A program made the translations under genes and the position numbers. 64,000 nt of DNA from Collinsella aerofaciens (GTDB taxonomy: Bacteria; Actinomycetota; Coriobacteriia; Coriobacteriales; Coriobacteriaceae). Shown one piece after another: positions 17,732 to 28,400 of the stretch. The stretch spans positions 22,287 to 86,286 of the forward strand of contig NZ_JADPCJ010000002.1 in NCBI RefSeq assembly GCF_015670795.1, written 5' to 3'. Every line of letters begins with the position of its first letter. Positions within the stretch are counted from its first letter, which is position 1. The notes beneath the pieces are model-generated. The model did not search any database and had not been told where the DNA came from. It worked only from the letters and a program-made list of their open reading frames with translations.

Positions 17732-18905
17732 AGCGGCTCCTTCCAAAAATCAGCGTGGCGGCGGCAACAAACACCAGCGTCATGAGGACCAGCGCGCCCG
17801 CACGGATGACAAAGGGACCCAGGTCCTCAAAGAAATACAGGCGGTTGAACATGTCGCAGATGAGCTTGACGGGGTTGAGCCAGCACTCGGCCGGGCAGGC
17901 GCGGGCGACGTCGTCGGCAAGCGCCATCGCCGGCTCGCCGTAGAGGCCGGCGAACAGGGCACACGTGGTGGCAAAGCCCGTGAGGATGCCCGACTTGGAC
18001 GCCTTGCCGCCCTTAACGGGAAACGTGCCCACAAAAAGGCCCAGGCCTGTGGCGGCAAGCGCGGAAGCGGCGCCGCCCACCAAACACAGCCCCTCGCGCC
18101 CGCCAAAGTCGACGCCCACGACTAGGCGCACGTAGCCGATCGCGATCACCATCGAAGCAAAGGAGACCAGCCACGAGCCGACAAAAATGCCGGCCAGCGA
18201 CGCCGTCTTGGAAAGGCCGCCCACGCAGCGGCGCGCGCCAAGGCCCGACAGATTGGGCTGCAGGTCGACAACGCTCAAGGCGGCAAACTCGGCAGACATC
18301 ATCGCGACCAGGCCAAAAAGCGCGTAATAGTAGATGACCGTGCCGTCGGGCGTGGTGCGCGTAAGGCTCACGCGACGGGTGCCGCCCTCGAGCGACAGGG
18401 CGCGCGCAACCGCCTCGGGGTCGGCGAGTGCCGCCGGGTTGTCCTGGGCAATCTGGGACATGAGCTCGGCATTTTGTGTATACGAGCTTGCCACCGTCTC
18501 CAGGATGCTGCGATCGGTGAGCACCGATGATGCGCGCGAGCTGTCGTAGCTCGATAGCAGTGTGAGCTTGGGTGCGCCCGCGTCGTCGACCGTATAGATG
18601 CCCGCGACCTCGCCGGCCTTAAGCACACGGTTCGCATCGGCTGCGTCGTCGCACTCGTGGATCTCGAGCAGCTGATTGTCGCTCTCCTTGGCAAGCGACG
18701 TCGCCACGTCCTTAAAGGTCGAGGCGTCCCAGGCCTCGTCCGCTATGACGGCAACCGGTACCTGGTCGACCGTGCCGTCAGAGCTCAGATTCGCAAACAT
18801 AAACATGAACATCGTGGAAAGTGCGATGGGAAAGAGAGCGCCCCAGACCCACGTGCTCGGCCGGCGCAGCAGCGTCTTGACCGTAGTGATGATGGTGTTG
18901 AACAT
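17718..18905 (-). CDS. ABC-2 type transporter permease, subunit 1
   Basis: 395 residues, same layout as its downstream partner: helix near the N-terminus (about 18-38), extracytoplasmic domain, then about five helices. The pair probably forms a heterodimeric channel. The extracytoplasmic domain carries a VPVAVIADE strand and a DNRVLKAGEVAG-like segment typical of YhgE/Pip-like ABC-2 permeases. The stop overlaps the next start by 14 nt. The gene starts 9 nt after the ATPase gene ends. Nearest regulators are the divergent histidine kinase and response regulator, so expression is probably linked to that system. Confidence 0.87.
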   Translation of the reverse strand: MFNTIITTVKTLLRRPSTWVWGALFPIALSTMFMFMFANLSSDGTVDQVPVAVIADEAWDASTFKDVATSLAKESDNQLLEIHECDDAADANRVLKAGEVAGIYTVDDAGAPKLTLLSSYDSSRASSVLTDRSILETVASSYTQNAELMSQIAQDNPAALADPEAVARALSLEGGTRRVSLTRTTPDGTVIYYYALFGLVAMMSAEFAALSVVDLQPNLSGLGARRCVGGLSKTASLAGIFVGSWLVSFASMVIAIGYVRLVVGVDFGGREGLCLVGGAASALAATGLGLFVGTFPVKGGKASKSGILTGFATTCALFAGLYGEPAMALADDVARACPAECWLNPVKLICDMFNRLYFFEDLGPFVIRAGALVLMTLVFVAAATLIFGRSRYEHL

Positions 18906-18914
18906 GACTGCCCC

Positions 18915-19853
18915 CTAGTCGCGCAGCTCGCGGCCGGTGATCTCGAGGAACACGTCGTTGAGGGTCGGCGGCTCGCTCCACACGCGGCCGAGCGCCACAT
19001 CGGCGGCGCGCAGCGTGTCGAGGATGTCGACCAAATTGTGCGGGCTCGCTTCGCAGGTGCAGACGAGCTCGCCGCCGGACAGCTCAACCGAAAGCACGTG
19101 CTCGAGGGCGCGCAGCCGCTCGACCGTGGCGGTCTCGACGGCGCCGACCTCGACAGTCACGCGCTCGCCCATTTGAATCATGCGTTTGAGCTCGTCATTG
19201 GTGCCCTGCGCCAGCACACGTCCGCCGTCCATGATCATGATGCGGCTGCAAATCTGCTCGACTTCCTCCATGTAATGGCTGGTATACACCACCGTGGCGC
19301 CCTCGTCGCGCAAGCGGCAGATGCCCTCCAGGATGGCGTTGCGGCTCTGCGGGTCGACCGCCACCGTGGGCTCGTCAAAGAAGATGAGCTCGGGCTTGTG
19401 CGCGATACCGCAGGCGATGTTGAGGCGACGCGCCAGGCCGCCCGAGAGCTTGCCGGGGCGAAACTTGGTAAAGTCGCCCAGCCCGACAAAGTCGATCGCC
19501 TCGTCCACCAGCGCGCGGCGGCGCTTGCGGTCGTTGACGTAAAGGCTGCAGAAATAGTCGATGTTCTCGCGCACCGTAAGCTCGTCAAACACCGCCACCT
19601 GCTGCGGCACCACACCGATGCGGCGCTTGAGGTCGTAGCGGGCGGGCGTCATGGGCTCGCCGAACAGCTCGATGGTGCCTTTGTCGTAGGCGAGCAGCTG
19701 CAGAATGCAGTTGATGGACGTGGTCTTGCCCGAGCCGTTGGGGCCCAGCAGGCCAAAGATCTCGCCGGGGGCGATGCTGAGGTTAAAGTGGTCAAGCGCG
19801 ATAAGGTCGTCGTAGCGCTTGACGAGGTTTTCGACGTGGACGATGTCTGTCAT
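18915..19853 (-). CDS. ABC-2 exporter ATP-binding protein
   Basis: 312 residues. Walker A GPNGSGKTT, signature LSGGLARRL, Walker B IFFDEPTVAVDPQ, H-loop TSHYM: a full DrrA/CcmA-type domain, followed by a C-terminal extension of about 90 residues typical of drug-export ATPases. The signature has GGLARR rather than GGQxQR, usual in this branch. Start: ATG at 19853, with GAAGG eight bases before it. An extended frame to 19919 has no ribosome site. It is the first gene of the exporter operon and is divergent from the sensor kinase, sharing a 199-nt regulatory gap. Confidence 0.92.
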   Translation of the reverse strand: MTDIVHVENLVKRYDDLIALDHFNLSIAPGEIFGLLGPNGSGKTTSINCILQLLAYDKGTIELFGEPMTPARYDLKRRIGVVPQQVAVFDELTVRENIDYFCSLYVNDRKRRRALVDEAIDFVGLGDFTKFRPGKLSGGLARRLNIACGIAHKPELIFFDEPTVAVDPQSRNAILEGICRLRDEGATVVYTSHYMEEVEQICSRIMIMDGGRVLAQGTNDELKRMIQMGERVTVEVGAVETATVERLRALEHVLSVELSGGELVCTCEASPHNLVDILDTLRAADVALGRVWSEPPTLNDVFLEITGRELRD

Positions 19854-20040
19854 GAGGCGGCCCTTCTGTTGATTGCGGCCCGGTACGATTGCATCATCGC
19901 AGGAGCGGACGGCGCGCACCAGTGAGCTTTGTCACGAGTGCGGGGGCTCGGTCGCGTGGCCCGCTGACGCGACCGCCCCACCGTGCGGGAGGAATGTCAC
20001 GGTTGCGCTAGGCGGCCCCTCCACCACGCGCAGCTTCGCG

Positions 20041-20046
20041 TACAAT
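20041..20046 (+). promoter_or_regulatory. Candidate -10 box of the two-component operon
   Basis: TACAAT ends six bases before the kinase ATG at 20053, so transcription would begin at or next to the start codon. No good -35 was found and no ribosome site precedes the ATG, which would fit a leaderless message. Confidence 0.35.
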
Positions 20047-20052
20047 ACCCGT

Positions 20053-21198
20053 ATGAACAGGCTTTTCGACAAATCGATCGTGCTGGCGTGCTGTATTGCG
20101 GCCGCCATGGGTCTTGCCGTGGACGCTCGTCTGGTTGTGGCGTTTTGCCTTGGCATTATTGCCACCTCGCTGGCCGAGGTCGCACAGGGGAAACGCACCC
20201 GACGCGCAAGCGAGGCAGCGAGCTACGCCTGCATCATCGCGGCTGTCTTCGTGCCGCCGTTTGTGCCGTTTGCGCCTCTCGCCCTCTATGACATCGCGCG
20301 ACGCGTGCGCCGCGAGCACGCCTGGGTCGCGTTGGGCATTGGCTCCGTCTTTGCCTTTGCGCTCGTCGCGGACCTTCGCGCCGATGCGCTTACCGCACGA
20401 ACGCTCCTGCTGACCGCCATCCTTTCGGTTGCCGCCACCTTGCTATCGCTACGCACCGCCCAGTTGGAGCGCGAGCAGCGGCGCATGCGCCGCACCCGCG
20501 ACGAGCTGCAGGAACGAGCCCTCGCGCTCGAGGCGCGCAACCGCGATCTTGCCGATCGCCAGGACTACGAAGTCGAGCTCGCGACGCTCGCCGAACGCGC
20601 CCGCATCGCGCGCGAGATCCACGATAACGTCGGGCACCAGCTCACGCGCGCCTCACTGCAGGCCGAAGCCCTACGCGTGGTCCACGCCGACGAGCCTGGC
20701 GTCGCCGCCGATTTCGCCGACGTTAAACGCACGGTTGACGAGGCGCTCCAGCTTGTGCGCGCCAGCGTCCACGCGCTCAACGACAACGCCGTCGACCTTT
20801 CCGTGCAGCTCGAACGCATTGTCGAAGGCACACGCTCGGACGGCGGCCCGCAGATTGAGCTTGAAGTTATGGCCGAACATGCGCCCGCAAACGTCGCCAA
20901 CTGCTTTGCAGCGGTCCTGCGCGAAGCGCTCTCCAATACCATACGCCACGCTTGCGCCCAGACCGTCACCGTACGGTGCATGGAGCATCCGTCGTTTTAC
21001 CAGCTCATTGTTACCGACGATGGCGTGGGTGAGGTCCAAGCAAGCGGCCGCGGCACCGCGGAGGGCATGGGGCTCGCCTCCATGCGCGAGCGCATCGAGG
21101 CGCTTGGCGGCACCTTCACCGCCGGCCCGCGTGCCGGCGCCGGCGGCTGGCGTGTGTTTGCCACCGTTCCCAAACAGCAAGGAGATGAGGGCCGATGA
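20053..21198 (+). CDS. Sensor histidine kinase, NarL/LiaS (HisKA_3) type
   Basis: 381 residues. About four to five N-terminal helices with short loops (1-140) and no large extracytoplasmic sensor domain, suggesting intramembrane sensing. Then a coiled linker rich in Arg/Glu, the HisKA_3 dimerisation motif REIHDNVGHQLTR (His is the phosphoacceptor) and the ATPase domain: REALSNTIRHA (N box), DDGVG (G1) and GMGLASMRERIEALGG (G2). The ATG at 20053 has no ribosome site and follows a possible -10 by six bases; the frame is open further upstream to 19873 but without a better start. It overlaps its response regulator by four bases (ATGA). Divergent from the ABC-2 exporter, which it may control. Confidence 0.9.
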   Translation: MNRLFDKSIVLACCIAAAMGLAVDARLVVAFCLGIIATSLAEVAQGKRTRRASEAASYACIIAAVFVPPFVPFAPLALYDIARRVRREHAWVALGIGSVFAFALVADLRADALTARTLLLTAILSVAATLLSLRTAQLEREQRRMRRTRDELQERALALEARNRDLADRQDYEVELATLAERARIAREIHDNVGHQLTRASLQAEALRVVHADEPGVAADFADVKRTVDEALQLVRASVHALNDNAVDLSVQLERIVEGTRSDGGPQIELEVMAEHAPANVANCFAAVLREALSNTIRHACAQTVTVRCMEHPSFYQLIVTDDGVGEVQASGRGTAEGMGLASMRERIEALGGTFTAGPRAGAGGWRVFATVPKQQGDEGR

Positions 21199-21824
21199 GG
21201 CTCATCGTTGTCGACGACGACCGCTTGGTGGTCGATTCGCTCAAGATTATCTTGGGCGCCCAGCCGCAGATCGAAGTGGTGGGCACCGGTGCCAACGGCA
21301 ACGATGCGGTGGCGCTCTACGCCGAGCACGCACCCGATATTGCGCTGCTCGACATCCAGATGCCGGGACGCGACGGCCTTTCGGCCGCGCGCGAGATCCT
21401 TGAGCACGACCCTGCGGCGCGCGTGGTGTTTCTGACGACGTTCTCGGATGACGAGTACATTGTGTCGGCGCTCAAGCTGGGCGCCCGCGGCTACCTGATC
21501 AAGACCGATGTCGCTGCCATTCCGCCGGCGTTGGCGCAGGTCATGGACGGCAAACGCGTGCTCGAGGGCAAGGCGATCGAAGATATCAACTTTGATGGGG
21601 CGGACGTCGAGGCCGGCGCGACCCGCCGGCCCGCCGCCTTTGCCGGCCTGACCGACCGCGAGTTCGAAGTCGCCGAGCTCATCGCCCGCGGCCTCGACAA
21701 CAAGGAGATCGCTGCCACCGCCTATATGGGCGAAGGCACCGTGCGCAACCACATCAGCTCGATCCTAGCCAAAATGGGGCTACGCAACCGCACCCAAATC
21801 GCCATCGCCTATCTGCGAGGCTAG
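21195..21824 (+). CDS. LuxR/NarL-family response regulator
   Basis: 209 residues. Receiver domain (1-120) with the acidic pocket VVDDD, the phosphorylation Asp in LLDIQMPGRDG, and conserved Thr and Lys in FLTTFSD and YLIKTD. The C-terminal HTH is of LuxR type: LTDREFEVAELIARGLDNKEIA, in pieces EVAELIARGLDNKEIA and GTVRNHISSILAKMG. Start ATG at 21195 forms ATGA with the kinase stop, so they are translationally coupled. Likely role: activate or repress the divergent exporter in response to the membrane signal. Followed by the repeat block at 21855. Confidence 0.94.
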   Translation: MRLIVVDDDRLVVDSLKIILGAQPQIEVVGTGANGNDAVALYAEHAPDIALLDIQMPGRDGLSAAREILEHDPAARVVFLTTFSDDEYIVSALKLGARGYLIKTDVAAIPPALAQVMDGKRVLEGKAIEDINFDGADVEAGATRRPAAFAGLTDREFEVAELIARGLDNKEIAATAYMGEGTVRNHISSILAKMGLRNRTQIAIAYLRG

Positions 21825-21854
21825 CCGCTGGCTGCCGCCAATTTGATGCCATTT

Positions 21855-22008
21855 CAAAACTATGCCGGTTTACTACGATGAACCGCATATCTCCGACCAC
21901 GGCAAATTGCGCACTTACAAAACCGCAGGTAGAACACTTGCGATATTTGCAAAAATGCGGGTGTGGTCAGGAATCTCGGATTCATCGTAGTAAACCGGCA
22001 TAGTTTTG
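21855..22008. repeat. Palindromic element B (arms CAAAACTATGCCGG...)
   Basis: A perfect 28-nt arm (21855-21882) is inverted at 21981-22008. The interior continues as an imperfect stem (CCGACCAC/GTGGTCAGG). The first 14 nt of the arm and the flank TGCCATTTC are shared with the element at 30284. Confidence 0.8.
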
Positions 22009-22052
22009 TTCGGGCGGCCCTGCACGAGTGTCTCCGCCAGCCTCGCGGGACC

Positions 22053-22261
22053 AAAATGAGCCGTTTTCCTCCGTCCCCAATGGATCAGCCGAAACCGCCC
22101 GCCACGAAATCGGCCCATCTACTACGTTTGACTCGATACCCCTGACCATACCTTCGTTTTGAACAAAACCGCAGGCGTTCTACCTGCGGTTTTGTTTTTG
22201 CGCTTTTCGGCATGGTTGGGGGTAAGGGGCTAAACGTAGTAGATGGGCCGGTTTCGTGGCG
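22053..22261 (+). repeat. Left direct repeat of the adhesin: CCTCCGTCCCC box plus palindromic element C
   Basis: A 26-nt box at 22053-22078 (contains TTTTCCTCCGTCCCC) precedes element C (22100-22261). Element C has 30-nt arms beginning CGCCACGAAATCGGCCCATC, one mismatch, and a central terminator-like stem AAAACCGCAGG/CCTGCGGTTTT followed by GTTTTTGCG. The same arrangement recurs in the same orientation at 29982-30190. Confidence 0.75.
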
Positions 22262-22288
22262 AACCCTTCTCGCCTACGCACAAAAGCG

Positions 22289-22321
22289 CCGCCACGGAGG
22301 AGGGAGATACCTCCGTGGCGG
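22289..22321 (-). terminator. Terminator of the adhesin gene
   Basis: Perfect 12-bp stem CCGCCACGGAGG/CCTCCGTGGCGG. On the minus strand it is followed by CGCTTTTGTG. A second strong stem, GCCCGGGGCC/GGCCCCGGGC (22364-22386), lies between it and the stop codon at 22401. Confidence 0.75.
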
Positions 22322-22400
22322 CTGGGGCTGGGGGTGGGGCTATGTTCTGGCTCCCCGCCGGCCGCCCGGGGCCTTCTGGCCCCGGGCGCTGCCAGCGTGC

Positions 22401-25400
22401 CTAGCGCTTACGGATACCCCAGACCAGGGCTCCGACGCCGGCCATGGCGATGACAAATGCCATAAGCAGAGCGGCAGCCTGCTGGTCGCCCGTGGTGGGC
22501 AGGAAACCCTTGACCGTCTTGACGATGTTCGTCACGGTCTTGGGCGTGCCGGGATCGGGTGTCGGCGTAGGAGTCTCGGGCTTCTTGTACGTGTTGTTGA
22601 ACACGATACCCTCGACGCTCCTGTCGCCCTTGGTAAAGGCGACGTTCGCCTTGAGGTTGCCCTCGCCGTCATCGACCACGTTGACGGTCGCGGTAAAGAC
22701 GGACTTGTCGTAGGTCATACCGGCCTCGTCGCCCTTGACTTCGCTGATGGTGTAGACGTACGTACCGAGCTCGCTGTACTCAAATTTGTCAAAGTTGATC
22801 TTGCCGTCGGCATCGTTGGTAACCGTAGACTCTACGTCCTCGCCAACGAGCTTAAAGCTAAACTCGTCCTTCTTGAGCTCGCGTCCCTCGAGCACCTTGA
22901 TGGCGCCGATGGAAACCTGCGTAGGCATGGCGTGATACTTGTTGGTAAAGCCAGCCGACTCGGTAGTTCCCTCGAGCTTGTGCGTCGCGGTCAGCGTGCC
23001 GTCACCATTGTCGGAGACGGTGGTCACGACGGTGTAGGTCGTGCCGTCATAGGTGACGCCCTTGTACAGGCCGAGCGCGTTGGGGCAAGCCTCGCGCAGC
23101 GTGTACGTGTGCGTACCGGGTGCCTCGTAGCGGATCGGGCTCAGCGTAACGTTACCGTTGACGTCGTTGGTACCGCTAGCGACAGCCGCACCGTCCTCGA
23201 GCAGCTCAAACGTGAACTCGCCAGCTGCAAGGTCGCGGCCGGTCAGACGCTTGACCGTCTTGACCTGATCGGTCACGGACGAATCGGTAGGCGTCACGCT
23301 GTAGGTGTTGGTGAACGTGAAGGCAGCACCGTCGTCGCCTTCGCGCTTGACGCTCAGATGTCCGGCGCCGTCGTCAGTCACGGTATAGGAAACCTTGCGC
23401 GTGGCGTTGGCATCGTTGGTCACGCCAGGGGCGCTGCCGGTCTCGGTCACCGTATAGGCAAAGGTGTGCGAGCGCGGAGCGGTGGGGGCCGCAGGCTCGG
23501 ACTCGTCGTTGGACTCGTCGGTGTCGGCAGCGTCGGCGTCAACCTCGGCCTCGTCGGCGTTGGCCTCGGCATCGCTCGATGCGTCGTCAGAAGCATCGGC
23601 CTTCACGCCCAGAGCGCGGTTGAGGTCCTCGAGCGTAAAGTGGATCTTGCCAAAGTCCACGTTACCGGCTGCGTCGTTGGTTACGGTCGTGCGCTCGGGC
23701 ATCGGGGCACCTGCCTCGTCGGCGGTCACGGTAAAGGTGAACTTACCCGTGATGTCGGCCGGGGTCAGGCCCTCGGCAACCTGGAGCTTCTTAGTACCGG
23801 TGAGCGCGGCATCCACGGCGTCGGCGCCGTAGACGTTCTCGAACAAGGGCTCGACGCCGCCGTAGTCGACCGTTGCCGTCAGGGTACCGTCACCGTTGTC
23901 GACGACGATAACCTTAAAGCCAAAGCTCCACGTTGTAGCGGAAACGCCATTCGGCAGCCCGAATAAATCTTCGTAGGCCGTGTAGTTAATGGTCCAGGCG
24001 AGCTTACCGTCCTTATCGGTACGATAAGCAAGCCCAGCAGCCTCAAGATTAGCAAGCATCTTAGTGTCGTAGTGCAGCGTATCAAAGCTCACGTGCCCGC
24101 CGATATTGGGCTTGAGGTTTTCGTATGCCACAAGCTCACCCTGATAGGCGATGCCGAACCAGAACTCGCCGTCGGCCATCGGGCGGCCGGTCAGAGTCTT
24201 GGTGGCAACGACCTGAGCGGCGGTGCCGCCAGGCGTGTTGGTCGTAGCGCTGTAACTGTTGTGGAACGGCACCAGGGCCTTCTCGACCTTGTTCTCGCCA
24301 CTCTTGTGGACCGTCTCATGCGTGCCCTCGGGACCGCCGGAAACGGTCGTCGTAGCAGTGAGCGTGCCGGCGGTGTCGTCGGCGATGGCGATCGTCACCG
24401 TGCGCACGGCGTCGTCGTAGGTGTAACCGGGCTGGCCGTCGTTCTTCTCGGCCACGGTGTACGTAAAGGTCTTGCCGGCGTCAGCCTGCGTAAATATAAC
24501 CTCATGACCAGCCAGAATGTCGATCAGTCCGACCGTTGCCTCTGCCGCTGCGGGGGACTTGAAGCTATTAGCCCCGGGCAGCAGACCGAGCGCGCGAGCC
24601 GAAGCGTCGTCAGCAGGTGTCACGGTAAAGGTGAACTGACCCTCGGTCATGGGGCGGCCATCCAGATACTTGCTGAGCCACAGACCGCCGGCAGCGGTGT
24701 AGTTAAGCTCAGTGCGGTACGTGTTGGTAAAGCGTCCGTTTTCCTTCTTGGTGACGTTGGCGGTCAGGCTGCCATCGCCGTTCTCGGTCACGGTCACTTC
24801 GGCGGTTGCGACATGCGCGTCATACGTCATGCCGACCGTGCTGCCCGCGTTCTCGCGAATCTCGTACTTATAGGTTCCGGCGGCAGCGTAGTGAATCTTG
24901 CCGAACTTGATGGCGGCAATGCCGTCCTTCGCGTCCTTCTTGCTCACGGTTACGGTTGCGGGATCGGGCAGTGGGGCGTCTTCGGGGGCGGTGATGGTAA
25001 AGCTGAACTCGTCCCCATCCGTCCAGTCGCGGCCGCTGATGACCTTGCTCAGGTCAAAGTCGAGCTCCGCATCGAGCGGGGCCACGCTGTAGGTGTTCTT
25101 GAAAGTCGCAGCCGTGGCGTCCTTCAGGACATGCTCGGCCTTGAGGGTGCCGTCGCCGTTGTCCGTGATGGTGGTCTCGATGGTGTACTTGGCGTCACTG
25201 TAGGTGATGCCCTTGCTGGTGGTTCCGCCCTTGATCTCGCGCAGCGTGTAGGCGTGCTTGCCGGGCTTGTCGTATGCGACCTTGCCCATCGTGATCGCGC
25301 CGTCGGCAGCGTTAGTGCCGGTAGCGACAACCTTATCGCCCTCGACGAGCTCGAAGGAGAACTCGCCTTCCTTGAGCTCACGCCCGGTCAGGACCTTGTT

Positions 25401-28400
25401 CGCAGTGATCTGGTCGGTGACGCTGAACTCGCCAGGATTCGGCTTGTAACTGTTGCTGAACTTCGCCTCGTCGGCGCCCTTCAGCTCATGCTTTGCCTTG
25501 AGCTCGCCCTTGCCGTTGTCGGTGACGGTGGTCTCGATGGTGTAGGTCTTGCCATCGTAGGTGATGCCGTTGCCGGCGTCGCCCGGGACCTCGCGCAGCG
25601 TGTAGGCGTGCTTGCCGGGCTCGTTGTAGATGATCTTGCTCATCGTGATCTCGCCGTCGGCGGCGTTAGTGCCGGTGGCGACGACCTTGGCGTCCTCGCC
25701 CTCGACGAGCTCGAAGGAGAACTCGCCTTCCTTGAGGTCGCGCCCGGTCAGGACCTTGGTCGCCGTGATCTGATCAGTAACACTGAAGCTCTTGGGCGTC
25801 ACGTTATAGGCGTTCTCAAAGATCGCCTTCTCGACGTTCTGCAGCTTATGCTCCACGCTGAGGGTACCGTCGCCGTTGTCCTTGACGATGGTCACAATAG
25901 TGTACTCAGCGGTGCTGTAAGTAATGCCGTTTTCGGTGGCGCCGGCCTTGGTCTCGCGCAGCGTGTAGGTGTGCTCGCCAGCCGCGGTGTAGGTGACGGG
26001 GTCCATCACGATCTTGCCGTCGGCATTGTTGGTGCCGGTGGAGACCGCGCTATTGCCCTCGACGAGCTCGAAACGGAACTCGCCGGCCTTGAGGTCGCGC
26101 CCGGTCAGTGACTTGGTCGCCTTGATCAGGTCGGTGACGCTGGAGTCCTTGGAGCCAGGCCTGTAGGAGTTGGTGAACTTCGCCTCGTCGGCGCCCTTCA
26201 GCTTGTGCTCTACGCCAAGCGTGCCGTCGCCGTTGTCCTTGACGGCGGTCTCTATGGTGTAGGTCTTGCCGTCGTAAGTGATGCCGTTATTGGCGTCGCC
26301 CGGGACCTCGCGCAGCGTGTAGGTGTGCTTGCCGACCTTGGTGTACTCAATGGTGCTCATCGTGATTTTGCCGTCGGCGGCATTCTTGCCGGTGGCGACG
26401 ACCTCGGCGCCCTCGCCCTCGACGAGCTCGAAGGAGAACTCGTCGGCAGCAAGCTCGCGCCCGGTCAGGACCTTGGTCGCGGTGATCTGGTCGGTGACAC
26501 GAGACTCGATAGGCGTCACGTTATAGGCATTGGTGAACGTAAATGCCGCATCGCCGTCCGGCTTGCGGGATACGCGCAGATTACCCTTGCTGTCATCGGT
26601 CACGGTGTAGGAAACCGTACGCGGAGGCTTGGCGTCGTTGGTCACGCCAGCGACCTCGCCGGACTCGGTCACGGTGTAGGTAAAGGTGTGCTCGCGCTTC
26701 TCGGGCTTCTCGCCCAGAGCCTTGTTAAGGTCGTCGAGCGTAAAGGTGATCTTGCCAAAGTCGACCTTGCCCTTGGCATCATTGGTCACGCTCGCGTTCG
26801 CGGGCATGGGTGCGCCCTCTTCACCGGTCACGGTAAAGGTGAACTTGCCGGCAATGTCAGCCGGGGTCAGGCCATTAGGAACCTGCAGATTCTTCTTGCC
26901 CACAAGCGATGCCTCGGCAGGCGCGGCAGTGTAGGTGTTCACGAACTCGTTGCCGGCATCGCCGTAGACAGCCGTCGCCGTCAGGGTACCATCGCCGTTG
27001 TCGACAACGGTTACACATGCGTCAATTGCCGACACGGTGGCGCTCACGCCCGCATGCAGCTTGCCGGTCTGCTCGGCAGCAATGTAATGAATGGTCCACG
27101 TCGGTTTGTCTGAGCTAGCATCAAGCGATGCCTTGCCTTCCTCGACCAGCTTGGCGAGCGACTTGGTCGTGTACGTCAGCGGACCGAACTCAACCTTGCC
27201 ACCCTTGTTGGTTGCATTCAACAGAACCTCGTCGTGCCCCGCATAGCTCAGTGCAAACTTGAATTCGTCATCGGCCATCGGACGCCCTGAGAGCGTCTTG
27301 GTAGCCTCAAGAGTCAGCGGGGTTTCCGTCTTGGCGCTATAAGTGTTCTTGAACTCGCGCTCGCCCGAGATCTTTTCAACGTCAGCCTTAAGCCCACCCG
27401 TGGCCTCAACCGTCACGGTCACTTTGAACGTGGCAACGTTATCGCTGTAGGTGATGCCACCGGCGTCGCCCTTGACCTCGCGGACCTCATAGGTGTACTC
27501 GCCCGGCTTGTTGAAGGTGATCTCGCCGAAGTCAATGGCAGCCTTGCCCTTGCCGTCCGGGTCGGGTTTGTGCACGGTCGCGTCCGTGGATGCAGGCATC
27601 GGAGCGTCATTCTTGGGCGTCGCGGAGAGCTCAAACTTAAACTCATCCGTATCCGTCCAGTCGCGGCCCTCGAGCGCCTTGGTCAGGCCAAAGCTCGTCT
27701 TGGTATCCACCGTTGCCGGCGTCACGTTAAAGCTGATCTTGCCGTTGTTGCCCAGGTGAACGTCAACCTCCGTGGCGTCCGACTTGGCAGACGTGTTGTT
27801 CCACTTGGGATTGAGCACGTCGGCCGCGGTACCAGTAGGGTTGCCGCCCACGAGTTCCTTGGTGGTATGAAGTTCGTCAATAAAGGCTAGTCGCGCGGTT
27901 CCCTCACTAAACGACAGGTTGCCGCTCGCATCGCGCACGATTGCGCCCTCAAACTGCGCGGCATGTCCACCGGTAAACTCAATAATAGCTGTGCGGGGCT
28001 CGACCTTACTGTCTGTGCCTTTCGCCTCGAACTCATCCTTATAGTAATAGATGCCCTCGGCAGCCAGCGAGCCCGTCGCAGGCGTTGTGCAGTTCTTATC
28101 CACATAAATGGGAGTCTGCTTCTGGAAATAGTAATAACGGTTGGAATCGGCGGGCTCAAAGTTCGCAATCGTATCGCCCAGCGTGCCGCCATTCCACTTG
28201 TTCGCGTAGAAGTTAACGGTCTTGGAGCCGTCCTCCGCGGTGATCGTATTGCTCTTGATGTAGTCCTTAAGCCCCACTACCTGCTCAGGCGTAAACAGAT
28301 TATCGAGCGCGTCTTTCTTAACGCTCGAGGTGTAGTTCACCTGGATGGGCTCAGTATTGTCGACCGTAAGAACACCATCGGTGATCTTAAATTGGCGCAG

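Noticed and set aside
22212..23966. 584-codon open frame on the + strand
   Set aside because: Antisense to the 3' part of the adhesin; Gly/Val-rich and mirrors the repeat pattern.
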